From: Verrucomicrobiales bacterium
GTDB lineage: Bacteria > Verrucomicrobiota > Verrucomicrobiia > Verrucomicrobiales > DEV007
NCBI GenBank assembly: GCA_012960505.1
Contig: DUBC01000036.1
Location: forward strand, 124,001-188,000
DNA: 64,000 nucleotides
Direction: 5' to 3'
Within the stretch, counting starts at the first letter, position 1. Every line of letters starts with the position of its first letter. The notes beneath the pieces are model-generated. The model did no database searches. It had not been told where the DNA came from and worked only from the letters and a program-made list of their open reading frames with translations. The translations under genes were made by a program, and so were the position numbers. Below are positions 53,141 to 60,891 of the stretch, one piece after another.

Positions 53141-54067
53141 ATGCGTAACAAATTAGATTTTATTTATCAACGACTCACCAGGACAGTGATTGGGTCAGAG
53201 GAACCTGCTTTTTTGATGATAGTGGGACTGCTTTCTGATGGTCATATGATAATCCAAGGTGCTCCGGGTATAGGAAAGACTACTCTTGCAGAAACTTTAG
53301 CCAAATCTATTGATGGGAGTTTTAGTAGAGTGCAATTCACTCCTGATTTATTGTCCTCAGATCTGCTGGGATATTCTATTTACCATCAAGGAAAAGAGTT
53401 TTTTGAATTTGTTCCTGGTCCAGTGTTTAGCAATGTCTTGTTAGCGGATGAAATTAATCGGACTAGCCCACGTATACAGAGTGCATTATTAGAATGTATG
53501 AACGAGAGGCAGGTCTCCATTGATGGTGTTACGCGTCCCTTGTCACCTCCGTTCATGGTTATTGCTACTCAGAATAGTATCCATTCTACTGGGACCTTTG
53601 CTCTGCCTGAGCCACAACTTGACCGATTCTTAATCTCAGTAAACATGACTCTTCCTGACCGTCAGACTCAGTCTAAGATTTTGATGCTCCATGCAGAAAA
53701 TAATGAATCTAATGAGGGAGGTGATGAATTGATTGATGTTGATGAGCTTGTACGGCTTCAGTCTGAAGTTAAAGCTATCCCTGTCAGTGAAAAAATATGT
53801 CAATACATTATCGATCTGTGTGAGTCTGTCAGACGACAAAGAGGAATGCTTCATAGCATTAGTGCTAGGGCGGCGATTGCATTAATGAGAGCTTCTCAGG
53901 CAGTCGCTTATTTAGAAGGAAATCCTGCCGTATTTCCTGAGGATGTGAAGCGTATTGTTGGGCCAGTATTCTCTCACCGCCTTGCCTTGGGAGATGGCTT
54001 TGATGGGGGTGTAAATAGTTCTTCTGGTTTAATAGAGGAAATTCTTAAGGAAACTAAGGTGCCGTGA
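53141..54067 (+). CDS. MoxR-family AAA+ ATPase (second copy)
   Basis: 308-aa ATPase closing the 23-kb cluster. Walker A IIQGAPGIGKTTLAETLAKS near residues 39-46, Walker [21 protein letters not shown], and sensor region FMVIATQNSIHSTGTFALPE. It differs from the first copy: canonical GIGKT in place of GLAKT, and the usual post-sensor NPIEQEGTY is NSIHSTGTF. No DUF58 gene follows it, so it may share the partner of the first copy or act on the membrane proteins directly. The gene ends 3 bp before the convergent antitoxin gene. Confidence 0.93.
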   Translation: MRNKLDFIYQRLTRTVIGSEEPAFLMIVGLLSDGHMIIQGAPGIGKTTLAETLAKSIDGSFSRVQFTPDLLSSDLLGYSIYHQGKEFFEFVPGPVFSNVLLADEINRTSPRIQSALLECMNERQVSIDGVTRPLSPPFMVIATQNSIHSTGTFALPEPQLDRFLISVNMTLPDRQTQSKILMLHAENNESNEGGDELIDVDELVRLQSEVKAIPVSEKICQYIIDLCESVRRQRGMLHSISARAAIALMRASQAVAYLEGNPAVFPEDVKRIVGPVFSHRLALGDGFDGGVNSSSGLIEEILKETKVP

Positions 54068-54070
54068 AGG

Positions 54071-54337
54071 TTATTTAATTTCATCCTCCAAGCGTTCGCT
54101 CAACCATTGTTTCATCATACTTTGATAGTTTAGAAATCTTGATCTCGCTATGCGTTTAATTCGAGCAAGCATTCGAGGGTCAAATCTCAGAGTGATTGTA
54201 GTGGACTCACGTGAATCGGGCTGATGAATGGATGAGCTCATTAGATGTGCATCAAGTTGATGTTTGCTCCAATATTCGGCTTCTTCATTCTCATCATCGA
54301 AGAGAGGAATCTCTTTCCATTCGCTTATGATATTCAT
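54071..54337 (-). CDS. BrnA/CopG-like antitoxin
   Basis: 88-aa protein. The C-terminal half (TTITLRFDPRMLARIKRIAR, then SRFLNYQSMMKQWLSERLED) is a ribbon-helix-helix DNA-binding domain as in CopG/BrnA antitoxins; the N-terminal half (EWKEIPLFDDENEEAEYWSK) is the acidic segment that usually wraps the toxin. It follows the toxin-like gene by 7 bp in the same direction, toxin first, the order known for brnT-brnA. It probably represses its own promoter. Confidence 0.8.
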   Translation of the reverse strand: MNIISEWKEIPLFDDENEEAEYWSKHQLDAHLMSSSIHQPDSRESTTITLRFDPRMLARIKRIARSRFLNYQSMMKQWLSERLEDEIK

Positions 54338-54344
54338 GGTGTAT

Positions 54345-54623
54345 TTATACTGCTTGAGCTTTTAATCTTTCGTATAAGCTTTCTTCTTCTACGGTCATTT
54401 CACGTGAGATGATTACCCTATAAAGTTTCCCATCAGTCCAGAATAAGCTAAAAATCGGTCGGTTAGTGACTGATTTTCCTAGACAAAAGAAACGTGTGTT
54501 ATTCTCAGCATATTCACCGTCCGGTAATAATCTAACTGCAAATGGATCTTCAAAGGACTCTTCAATTTCCTTTGGTGTTATTTCACTCAAGTCGAAACTT
54601 GCGTCTAACCAATCAAATTCCAT
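54345..54623 (-). CDS. BrnT-like toxin (RelE-fold RNase candidate)
   Basis: 92-aa protein upstream of the antitoxin. It matches the BrnT layout: MEFDWLDASFDLSEI at the start, EIEESFEDPFAVRLLPDGEY, NNTRFFCLGKSVTNRPIFSL and the family's last strand LYRVIISREMTVEEESLYER. The KHGVSF block usual near the N-terminus of BrnT is replaced by TPKEIEES. BrnT toxins are RelE-like ribonucleases; activity here is inferred. Transcription runs leftwards from the 84-bp gap before the xylulokinase frame. Confidence 0.75.
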   Translation of the reverse strand: MEFDWLDASFDLSEITPKEIEESFEDPFAVRLLPDGEYAENNTRFFCLGKSVTNRPIFSLFWTDGKLYRVIISREMTVEEESLYERLKAQAV

Positions 54624-54740
54624 GGTGCTTTACTTACAGTGGATTCGTGTAAAATTAATCATTTGGCAGTTAAATCAACTTTTCACAAGGAATAGATTGC
54701 ATCATGCTTGGCTACAAGCAATGCCTTAACTTTTATTATT

Positions 54741-56231
54741 ATGATTTTTATAGGAATAGATAGTGGAACGCAAAGCACTAAAGCGCTGGCTTTGGATGCA
54801 GAAACTGGTGAAATATTAGCTTCTTCACAGGAAGCTTATGATATTCTTGGAGGTTTGCCTAATGGGCATCTGGAGCAGGATCCAAGCCATTGGATTGATG
54901 CGGTGAGAAATGTGATAGGTTCATGCGTTGAATCTTTGGGGAAGCGTAAACAGGAGATTAGAGGTATTGGAGTGAGTGGACAACAGCATGGGCTTGTCGT
55001 TCTTGACGAGAATGACGATGTGATAAGGCCGGCGAAGTTATGGTGCGATACTTCTACAGTTGACCAGTGTCAGCAATTTACTCGTGATTTCAGCGGCGAT
55101 TCCGAGCTAATTAAACTTTCAGGAAACACAGTTCTTCCTGGCTACACTGTTCCTAAAATTCTTTGGATGAAGCAACATGAAGCAGAGAATTTTGCTAGAA
55201 TAAAGACGATCTTACTGCCTCATGATTATATTAATTTCTGGCTAACAGGAATTAAGCGTATGGAGTACGGAGATGCATCAGGAACAGGCATGCTCGATGT
55301 TCTTAAAAGAGAATGGTGCGATGAAATAATTGAATATGTGGATCCGTCAGTACGGGAAATGTTGCCGCCGTTAGGGTCTTCTTTAGAACCGCATGGCACT
55401 CTCCGCTCTGCATTGATTGATGAGTGGGGGCTCGCGGACGGAGTTCTAGTCAGCGCTGGAGGTGGGGATAACATGATGGGCGCTATTGGAACAGGTAATG
55501 TTAAGTCTGGAATTATTACAGCAAGCTTTGGAACGTCTGGAACTCTTTACGGATTCAGTGAGAAGCCTGCCATAGATACAGGCGGTGAAGTGGCGGCGTT
55601 TTGTGACAGTACTGATAATTGGTTGCCATTAGTTTGCACGATGAATGTGACTGTTGTTACTGAGCAGGTACGTGAGCTTTTCACTATGGATATTGAATCA
55701 CTTGAGGAATCAGTTTCTTCTGCTCAACCTGGAGCAGGAGGGCTTTGTTTTTTGCCTTATTTAAATGGAGAAAGAACTCCTAATCTTCCGAATGGAACGG
55801 GTGTTTTGCATGGAATGCGCGCTGATAACTTAACACCAGAAAATATGGCTCGAGCGGCGATGGAGGGCGCAACTCTTGGTCTTGCATACGGGCTCAACCG
55901 TTTCCGTGTAATGGGTCTGGAACCTTCCGAGATTCGGCTGACAGGAGGTGGCAGTAATAGTGCTCAATGGCGTCAAATTGCAGCTGATGTTTTTAATGTG
56001 CCAGTTGTTCCTTTGGCTACTGCCGAAGGAGCAGGCTTAGGTTCGGCTATACAGGCGCTTAGGTGTTCTGGTGATGGGGGCTCTGATTATGCAAACTTAT
56101 GTGATAAGTATGTCGAATTGGATGAATCAAAGAGGAGCGTTCCAAATTCTAATAATGTTTCTATTTATCAAGAGTTGTTAGAAAAATTAAGTAAGCTTAC
56201 TAAGGACTTGAGTGAGACGGGCCATTTATAG
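54741..56231 (+). CDS. xylB: Xylulokinase
   Basis: FGGY-family sugar kinase phosphorylating D-xylulose. MIFIGIDSGTQSTKALALDA is the N-terminal phosphate-binding motif and fixes ATG 54741 as start; the frame opens earlier but the extra residues have no family counterpart. Further blocks: GVSGQQHGLVVLDE, VSAGGGDNMMGAIGTG and RLTGGGSNSAQWRQIAADVF, YLNGERTPNLP. 496 aa is normal. GSGQQHGL-type motifs favour xylulokinase over glycerol or gluconate kinase. No xylose isomerase or transporter is in the window. The DUF374 gene starts 3 bp downstream. Confidence 0.92.
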   Translation: MIFIGIDSGTQSTKALALDAETGEILASSQEAYDILGGLPNGHLEQDPSHWIDAVRNVIGSCVESLGKRKQEIRGIGVSGQQHGLVVLDENDDVIRPAKLWCDTSTVDQCQQFTRDFSGDSELIKLSGNTVLPGYTVPKILWMKQHEAENFARIKTILLPHDYINFWLTGIKRMEYGDASGTGMLDVLKREWCDEIIEYVDPSVREMLPPLGSSLEPHGTLRSALIDEWGLADGVLVSAGGGDNMMGAIGTGNVKSGIITASFGTSGTLYGFSEKPAIDTGGEVAAFCDSTDNWLPLVCTMNVTVVTEQVRELFTMDIESLEESVSSAQPGAGGLCFLPYLNGERTPNLPNGTGVLHGMRADNLTPENMARAAMEGATLGLAYGLNRFRVMGLEPSEIRLTGGGSNSAQWRQIAADVFNVPVVPLATAEGAGLGSAIQALRCSGDGGSDYANLCDKYVELDESKRSVPNSNNVSIYQELLEKLSKLTKDLSETGHL

Positions 56232-56234
56232 GTT

Positions 56235-56861
56235 GTGAAAGCAAAATTATTTGGTTGGATCATAGCTGCCTTTATCCGGTTAATTGGCCTGACTTTGCGT
56301 TGGCAATTTGAGGATAAATCTGGGCTATCTTCGAAGCTCGATACTGGGTCCGTGATTTGGGTGTTTTGGCATAATAGGGTATTTTCTATGCCGCTTGTAT
56401 ATCGACGATATCTTAGTTTTAGAAGTGGTGCAGTTCTTACAAGCCCCAGCAAGGATGGTGAAATTGTAGTGCAAGTAATGAAGAGGTTTGGAGTTGAGAC
56501 TGTCCGTGGGTCAAGTAATCGGAGTTCAGTGAATGCTTTGAGAAGGCTTGTAAAGTACTTGGAAAAGAATAATGGATCAGATGTCGTGATTACTCCTGAT
56601 GGACCTCGAGGGCCGGTCCATGTTCTGCAGCCTGGAGTTATGAAGCTTGCTCAGATTACAGGTTTTCCTATTTTACCTATAACTATCCTTTATAGTAGGT
56701 CCATGGTACTAAAAACCTGGGATAAGTTTGAGATACCTTTTCCTTTTTCTAAGGTGAAGGTATTGTTCAATCATTTCCATCACATTGAAAACACTTCTGA
56801 CAAACAAGAATTTGAAGCCATGAGAATTAGGCTTGAAGAAGGCCTTAAAGCTTTGCCTTGA
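56235..56861 (+). CDS. DUF374 lysophospholipid acyltransferase-like protein
   Basis: 208-aa protein with the DUF374/LPLAT signature blocks: VIWVFWHNRVFSMPLVYRRY, SPSKDGEIVVQVMKRFGVET, VRGSSNRSSVNALRRLVKYL, and VVITPDGPRGPVHVLQPGVM. WHNR takes the place of the HX4D motif of classical acyltransferases, as in the whole DUF374 family. Possibly acylates lipid A or another envelope lipid. GTG start at 56235, coupled to xylB (3 bp). The N-terminal helix may anchor it in the membrane. Confidence 0.88.
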   Translation: MKAKLFGWIIAAFIRLIGLTLRWQFEDKSGLSSKLDTGSVIWVFWHNRVFSMPLVYRRYLSFRSGAVLTSPSKDGEIVVQVMKRFGVETVRGSSNRSSVNALRRLVKYLEKNNGSDVVITPDGPRGPVHVLQPGVMKLAQITGFPILPITILYSRSMVLKTWDKFEIPFPFSKVKVLFNHFHHIENTSDKQEFEAMRIRLEEGLKALP

Positions 56862-56892
56862 TAGTGTATAGAATAGAACCATTTAACTGATA

Positions 56893-57777
56893 ATGATGAA
56901 AATAATTAATGGTAAATCCATATCTGAAAATGTCCTTGAGGAATGTCGTATAGATGTAGAAAACCTCAAAGAACAAGGAGTGAAACCTGGTCTTGCGGTA
57001 GTTCTCGTTGGCAATGATCCAGCATCAAAGGCCTACGTTGGAAGTAAGGTAAGGACATGCATAAAATTAGGGCTTCATTCTTTGAAAATCGAACTTCCAG
57101 AATCTACGAGCCAAGAGGAGCTACTAAAGGTAATAGATCAGCTCAATAATGATTCAGAGATCCATGGGATCCTAGTCCAATCTCCACCACCTAATCATAT
57201 AGATGAATCAGCTGTGGTTTTGGCAATTGATCCGGCCAAAGACGTTGATGGATTTCATCCTGAAAACGTAGCCAAGCTTGCGCTTGAGGATCCGAGCGGA
57301 TTTGTTCCATGCACTCCCTTAGGTTGCCAAAGATTGCTTGCAGAGTATTCGATTGATACAAACGGAGCCAATGTTGTAATAGTCGGAAGAAGCATGATCG
57401 TTGGGAAGCCGTTGGCTTTATTGCTAATGGCTAAAGGGCCATTAGGGAATGCGACAGTGACAGTTGCACATTCTAGGACTAAGGGTCTTGAGAAAATTTG
57501 TAAAGAGGCAGACATTTTAATAGCTGCTGTTGGCAGGCCTAAGTTTCTTAGCAGAGAGCATGTCAAGGAAGGGGCAGTTGTTATTGATGTTGGAATAAAT
57601 AGAGTCGATGACAATTCATCAAACAAGGGGTATCGCCTAGTGGGTGATGTTGACTTTGAGGGTGTGGCTGAAATTTGCAGTGCTATTACGCCTGTCCCAG
57701 GCGGGGTTGGTCCGATGACGATTGCAATGCTTATTTCTAATACAATTAAGGCCTGTCGGAATTCTTTGAGTGATTAG
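56893..57777 (+). CDS. folD: Bifunctional methylenetetrahydrofolate dehydrogenase/cyclohydrolase
   Basis: NADP-dependent interconversion of 5,10-methylene-THF and 10-formyl-THF in one-carbon metabolism. [18 protein letters not shown] holds the Y-x-x-x-K catalytic pair, [13 protein letters not shown] and [13 protein letters not shown] are family signatures, [10 protein letters not shown] and [18 protein letters not shown] the NADP-binding start, and [19 protein letters not shown] the C-terminal motif. 294 aa is the usual length; ATG 56893 or 56896 (MMK) are equally possible. Confidence 0.97.
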   Translation: MMKIINGKSISENVLEECRIDVENLKEQGVKPGLAVVLVGNDPASKAYVGSKVRTCIKLGLHSLKIELPESTSQEELLKVIDQLNNDSEIHGILVQSPPPNHIDESAVVLAIDPAKDVDGFHPENVAKLALEDPSGFVPCTPLGCQRLLAEYSIDTNGANVVIVGRSMIVGKPLALLLMAKGPLGNATVTVAHSRTKGLEKICKEADILIAAVGRPKFLSREHVKEGAVVIDVGINRVDDNSSNKGYRLVGDVDFEGVAEICSAITPVPGGVGPMTIAMLISNTIKACRNSLSD

Positions 57778-57829
57778 GTCTTTATGATTTTACTGGGGTT
57801 ACCCTAAACTAAATCTTAAAACGAACCGA

Positions 57830-58102
57830 ATGTCTGTTGTAGCAATTGTCCTTGATGAATCGAACATCGATGAGATGAGAGGTTGGTCAGCATCAATTGC
57901 TCAGTCCCTTGATGTCCCTTTGAAGGTTTCTTGCGTTCAAAATAATGAGAATTTTCTTGAAGCCTCTCCTAGCGCTTCATCAAAACCTGAAGGGGATTTG
58001 CAAGTGACTGACGTCATTCCTCTCGGCTCAACATTGATAGAAAAATTATCAAGCAAGATTTTAGGTCATAGCGAAGTTTCACCAAGCCAAGAAAAAGGTT
58101 AA
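57830..58102 (+). CDS. 90-aa orphan protein coupled to DinG-like helicase
   Basis: Not recognised. Residues 1-40 (SVVAIVLDESNIDEMRGWSA, then SIAQSLDVPLKVSCVQNN) look like the opening beta-alpha-beta of a universal-stress-protein type fold, but the chain then turns into a Ser/Pro-rich segment and ends at 90 residues, so it could be a degenerate or truncated USP-like protein. It overlaps the helicase start by one base (TAATGA), which supports expression and coupling. An intact function is uncertain. Confidence 0.55.
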   Translation: MSVVAIVLDESNIDEMRGWSASIAQSLDVPLKVSCVQNNENFLEASPSASSKPEGDLQVTDVIPLGSTLIEKLSSKILGHSEVSPSQEKG

Positions 58103-60108
58103 TGAGTCGATCTACTCTCGATTCCAAAGGAAAGGGAAAAACGTTGCCTGAAAGAATGGTTTCTTTTTTTGGTCCAGATGGAATTCTCTCAATGTCAGGA
58201 GGTTTTGAGTTCCGTCCTCAACAACAAGATATGGCAAAGCTCGTTTCGAAAGCTTTGACTTCATCTTCTTCCTTAATAGTTGAGGCTGGGACCGGAGTTG
58301 GCAAATCGTTGGCGTATCTTGCTCCGTCAGTAAACTTTGCCTTGGAGAATGACCGTAAAGCAGTGATATCAACTCATACAATTAATCTCCAAGAGCAGCT
58401 TGTAGATAAGGATTTGCCTCTGTTGGCCAAGTTGATCGAAAATGGGTTCAGTGTGGTTCTGATGAAGGGTAGGGGGAACTACCTTTGTCCTAGGAGATTG
58501 AAGATAGCTTTATCTAATGGTTCTAACCTTTTTGATATTGATGACTTAGATGAACTTGATGCGATTAGGGATTGGGCTGAAGATACACATGATGGGACTC
58601 TCAGTGATATGGACTTTGAACCGTCAATGAGAGTCTGGTCTCAGGTGTGCAGTGAGAGTCATTTGTGTACACCTAGGACTTGCGGGCATGACGGTTTATG
58701 CTTTTACCAAACAACAAGGAAGCAAGCTACGATGGCGGATATTGTTGTTATTAATCATACCCTACTCTTTACAATGATGGGAGCAAATGATGGGTCGGAT
58801 GATATTGGAGAAGGATTCATCTTTCCTAGAGATTTCCTTATCATTGATGAAGCTCATACATTGGAAAATGTTGCTGCAAAGCAGTTGGGATTAAGAGTTT
58901 CTAGAGCAGGAATTCGTTTTGATATTAACCGCTTGTATGATGTGAAAAGGAAGAGGGGAATGTTCCAAGTGATAAGACATACTGAAGGAGTTCATTGTGT
59001 TGTTGCGCTAAATGATGCTATTTCTAATTTCTTTGGTTTGGTTGAATCATCGTGTGAATTTAGTTCTTGGGGAAACGAGTGCAGGGTCCGAAGCCGTGGA
59101 GTTGTCGAGGATACTCTTGCTGAATATTTCCTTGAAGTTGAAAAGAACATTTCTATTGCTTCAGAAAAGGTGACTAGCGATTCTAATCGAAACGAGATTC
59201 TTGATTTAGGAAGGAGAATAAAGGGATGGCGTATTTCAATAAATGAATTTCTAGAGCAATCACTGGATGGTCATGTTTATTGGGTGGAGAGGTCCAAGGG
59301 TTCAGGGGATAATATTGTATTGAACAGCTCCCCAAGTGATGTGTCAGATGAATTGAATGATCTTTTTTTTAACAAAAAGAATGCATGTGTATTAACGAGT
59401 GCAACTTTATCTGTAGGTGAAAACAAGGAACCGATAGGCTACTTCAAAAACAGGGTCGGTGCAGAGTCTGTTAATTCTGTTAGGATTGGAAGCCCTTTTG
59501 ATTATGAAAAACAGATGAGGATCTATTTGGTGAAAAGTATTCAGGACCCGAGATCTGATGGTTACGAGGCTGACTTAGCTCGCTGGATTGAGCATTTTGT
59601 GGAGAAGTCAAAAGGGCGAGCATTTGTTCTGTTTACGAGTTACAAATTAATGAATTCGGTTGCTCTGAAAATGAATGATAAAATCAAGAATATGGGATAT
59701 AAGCTGTTAGTACAGGGAAAAAAAATGCCGAGAAATAAGCTGCTAAATGTTTTTAGGCAAGACCCTTCCAGCGTATTGTTTGGGACTGATAGTTTTTGGG
59801 CAGGAGTCGATGTGCCGGGGGACGCACTTTCCAATGTAATCGTGACGAGGTTACCGTTTGCTGTGCCTGATCATCCTCTGACGGCATCGAGGTTGGAAGC
59901 TATTGAAGAAAGTGGGGGGAATTCCTTTTTAGAATACACTGTGCCTGAAGCAATATTAAAATTGAGGCAAGGCGTTGGTAGATTGATTCGTTCTTCTTCA
60001 GATCAAGGAATTGTGGTTGTCTTGGATAATAGGATCCTTCTGAAGCAATACGGCAAAGCATTCATTAGGGCGCTGCCGAACGCTCCGATTGAGATTGTTG
60101 AAGATTAA
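58102..60108 (+). CDS. DinG-family (XPD-like) ATP-dependent DNA helicase
   Basis: Superfamily 2 helicase with an iron-sulfur cluster. Walker A EAGTGVGKSLAYLAPS near residues 61-70, cluster cysteines likely in GRGNYLCPRRL and in CSESHLCTPRTCGHDGLC (several Cys within about 20 residues), DEAH box LIIDEAHTLENVA near residue 249, motif III VLTSATLS and motif VI VGRLIRSSSDQG. 668 aa is close to YoaA/DinG. Roles in R-loop or replication-fork repair are known for the family. The stop overlaps the convergent aroD end by 4 bp. Confidence 0.93.
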   Translation: MSRSTLDSKGKGKTLPERMVSFFGPDGILSMSGGFEFRPQQQDMAKLVSKALTSSSSLIVEAGTGVGKSLAYLAPSVNFALENDRKAVISTHTINLQEQLVDKDLPLLAKLIENGFSVVLMKGRGNYLCPRRLKIALSNGSNLFDIDDLDELDAIRDWAEDTHDGTLSDMDFEPSMRVWSQVCSESHLCTPRTCGHDGLCFYQTTRKQATMADIVVINHTLLFTMMGANDGSDDIGEGFIFPRDFLIIDEAHTLENVAAKQLGLRVSRAGIRFDINRLYDVKRKRGMFQVIRHTEGVHCVVALNDAISNFFGLVESSCEFSSWGNECRVRSRGVVEDTLAEYFLEVEKNISIASEKVTSDSNRNEILDLGRRIKGWRISINEFLEQSLDGHVYWVERSKGSGDNIVLNSSPSDVSDELNDLFFNKKNACVLTSATLSVGENKEPIGYFKNRVGAESVNSVRIGSPFDYEKQMRIYLVKSIQDPRSDGYEADLARWIEHFVEKSKGRAFVLFTSYKLMNSVALKMNDKIKNMGYKLLVQGKKMPRNKLLNVFRQDPSSVLFGTDSFWAGVDVPGDALSNVIVTRLPFAVPDHPLTASRLEAIEESGGNSFLEYTVPEAILKLRQGVGRLIRSSSDQGIVVVLDNRILLKQYGKAFIRALPNAPIEIVED

Positions 60109-60809
60109 GTAGCTGATTGGATTTTATTTGCGGCTTTAAGAATCTCTTTGAAATTACTTACTTTCCATTGGCCCGGTACATTTGCTGATTCGAGGGCGGC
60201 GTAATTTAGGACAGATCCGCACTGTGCAGCTAATAAACGGGAAGCCATTCCCAAACGTCCCATCCCCATAACTGAGAGGTGGTGCGATTCAAATAAATCA
60301 AAGAGATTCATAAGGTTGACGATGTCCTTGAAGTGATTTGTGGTTGTTGCAATTTTAACAACGTCGGCTCCTCTTTCATAGCCTTCAGTTACTTTGTCTT
60401 GAAGGTGTTCTTTTTCTGGCGTTTCAATGAAATCATGAGAGGAAAGAATGATCAATAATTCTTCTGATTTAGCTAATGTTAGTATGTCCTTCATGTCTTC
60501 AGCATGATTGATCTCAATATCGAGAGCTGATACGTGCGGAATGAGTGGAGTGATAACGCTTTGTCTTTTTATTGGATCCCTGAACTCTTCGGTTCCTCCT
60601 TCGTCTGGATGCCTGCAAGTGAGAAGGATAGGGGCATTGATTTTTGATATCTTTTGTTTGAGATCAGGAACTGACATCAGTAGATCAATTCGTATTTCAA
60701 CAATATCAAACTGATCTGATTTTTCGGTCGATGAAATATTTTCCAAGGAATATTCGTCAACTATAGGAATTACAATGTTTGCTTGTTCCAAGAAAATTGA
60801 CTTTTTCAT
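60105..60809 (-). CDS. aroD: 3-dehydroquinate dehydratase, type I
   Basis: Third step of the shikimate pathway, by a Schiff-base mechanism. Type I signatures: EIRIDLLMS, PILLTCRHPDEGG, ALDIEINHAED, LSSHDFIETP (catalytic His) and VVKIATTTNHFKDI with the imine-forming Lys; MGRLGMASRLLAAQCGSVLN is the C-terminal block. 234 aa is normal. No other shikimate genes are near. It diverges from the sugar-transferase gene at 60892 across 82 bp. Confidence 0.94.
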   Translation of the reverse strand: MKKSIFLEQANIVIPIVDEYSLENISSTEKSDQFDIVEIRIDLLMSVPDLKQKISKINAPILLTCRHPDEGGTEEFRDPIKRQSVITPLIPHVSALDIEINHAEDMKDILTLAKSEELLIILSSHDFIETPEKEHLQDKVTEGYERGADVVKIATTTNHFKDIVNLMNLFDLFESHHLSVMGMGRLGMASRLLAAQCGSVLNYAALESANVPGQWKVSNFKEILKAANKIQSAT

Positions 60810-60891
60810 GATTTAAGAGTTTTGTTTTATTGCCTACGAAGGCACTTGCGTCATTGTTTACTAATTAACCCTACAACTAGATAAAGCATCA

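Noticed and set aside
54708-54740. Upstream start of xylulokinase
   Set aside because: The kinase motif starts at MIFIGIDSGT (54741); the added residues have no family counterpart.
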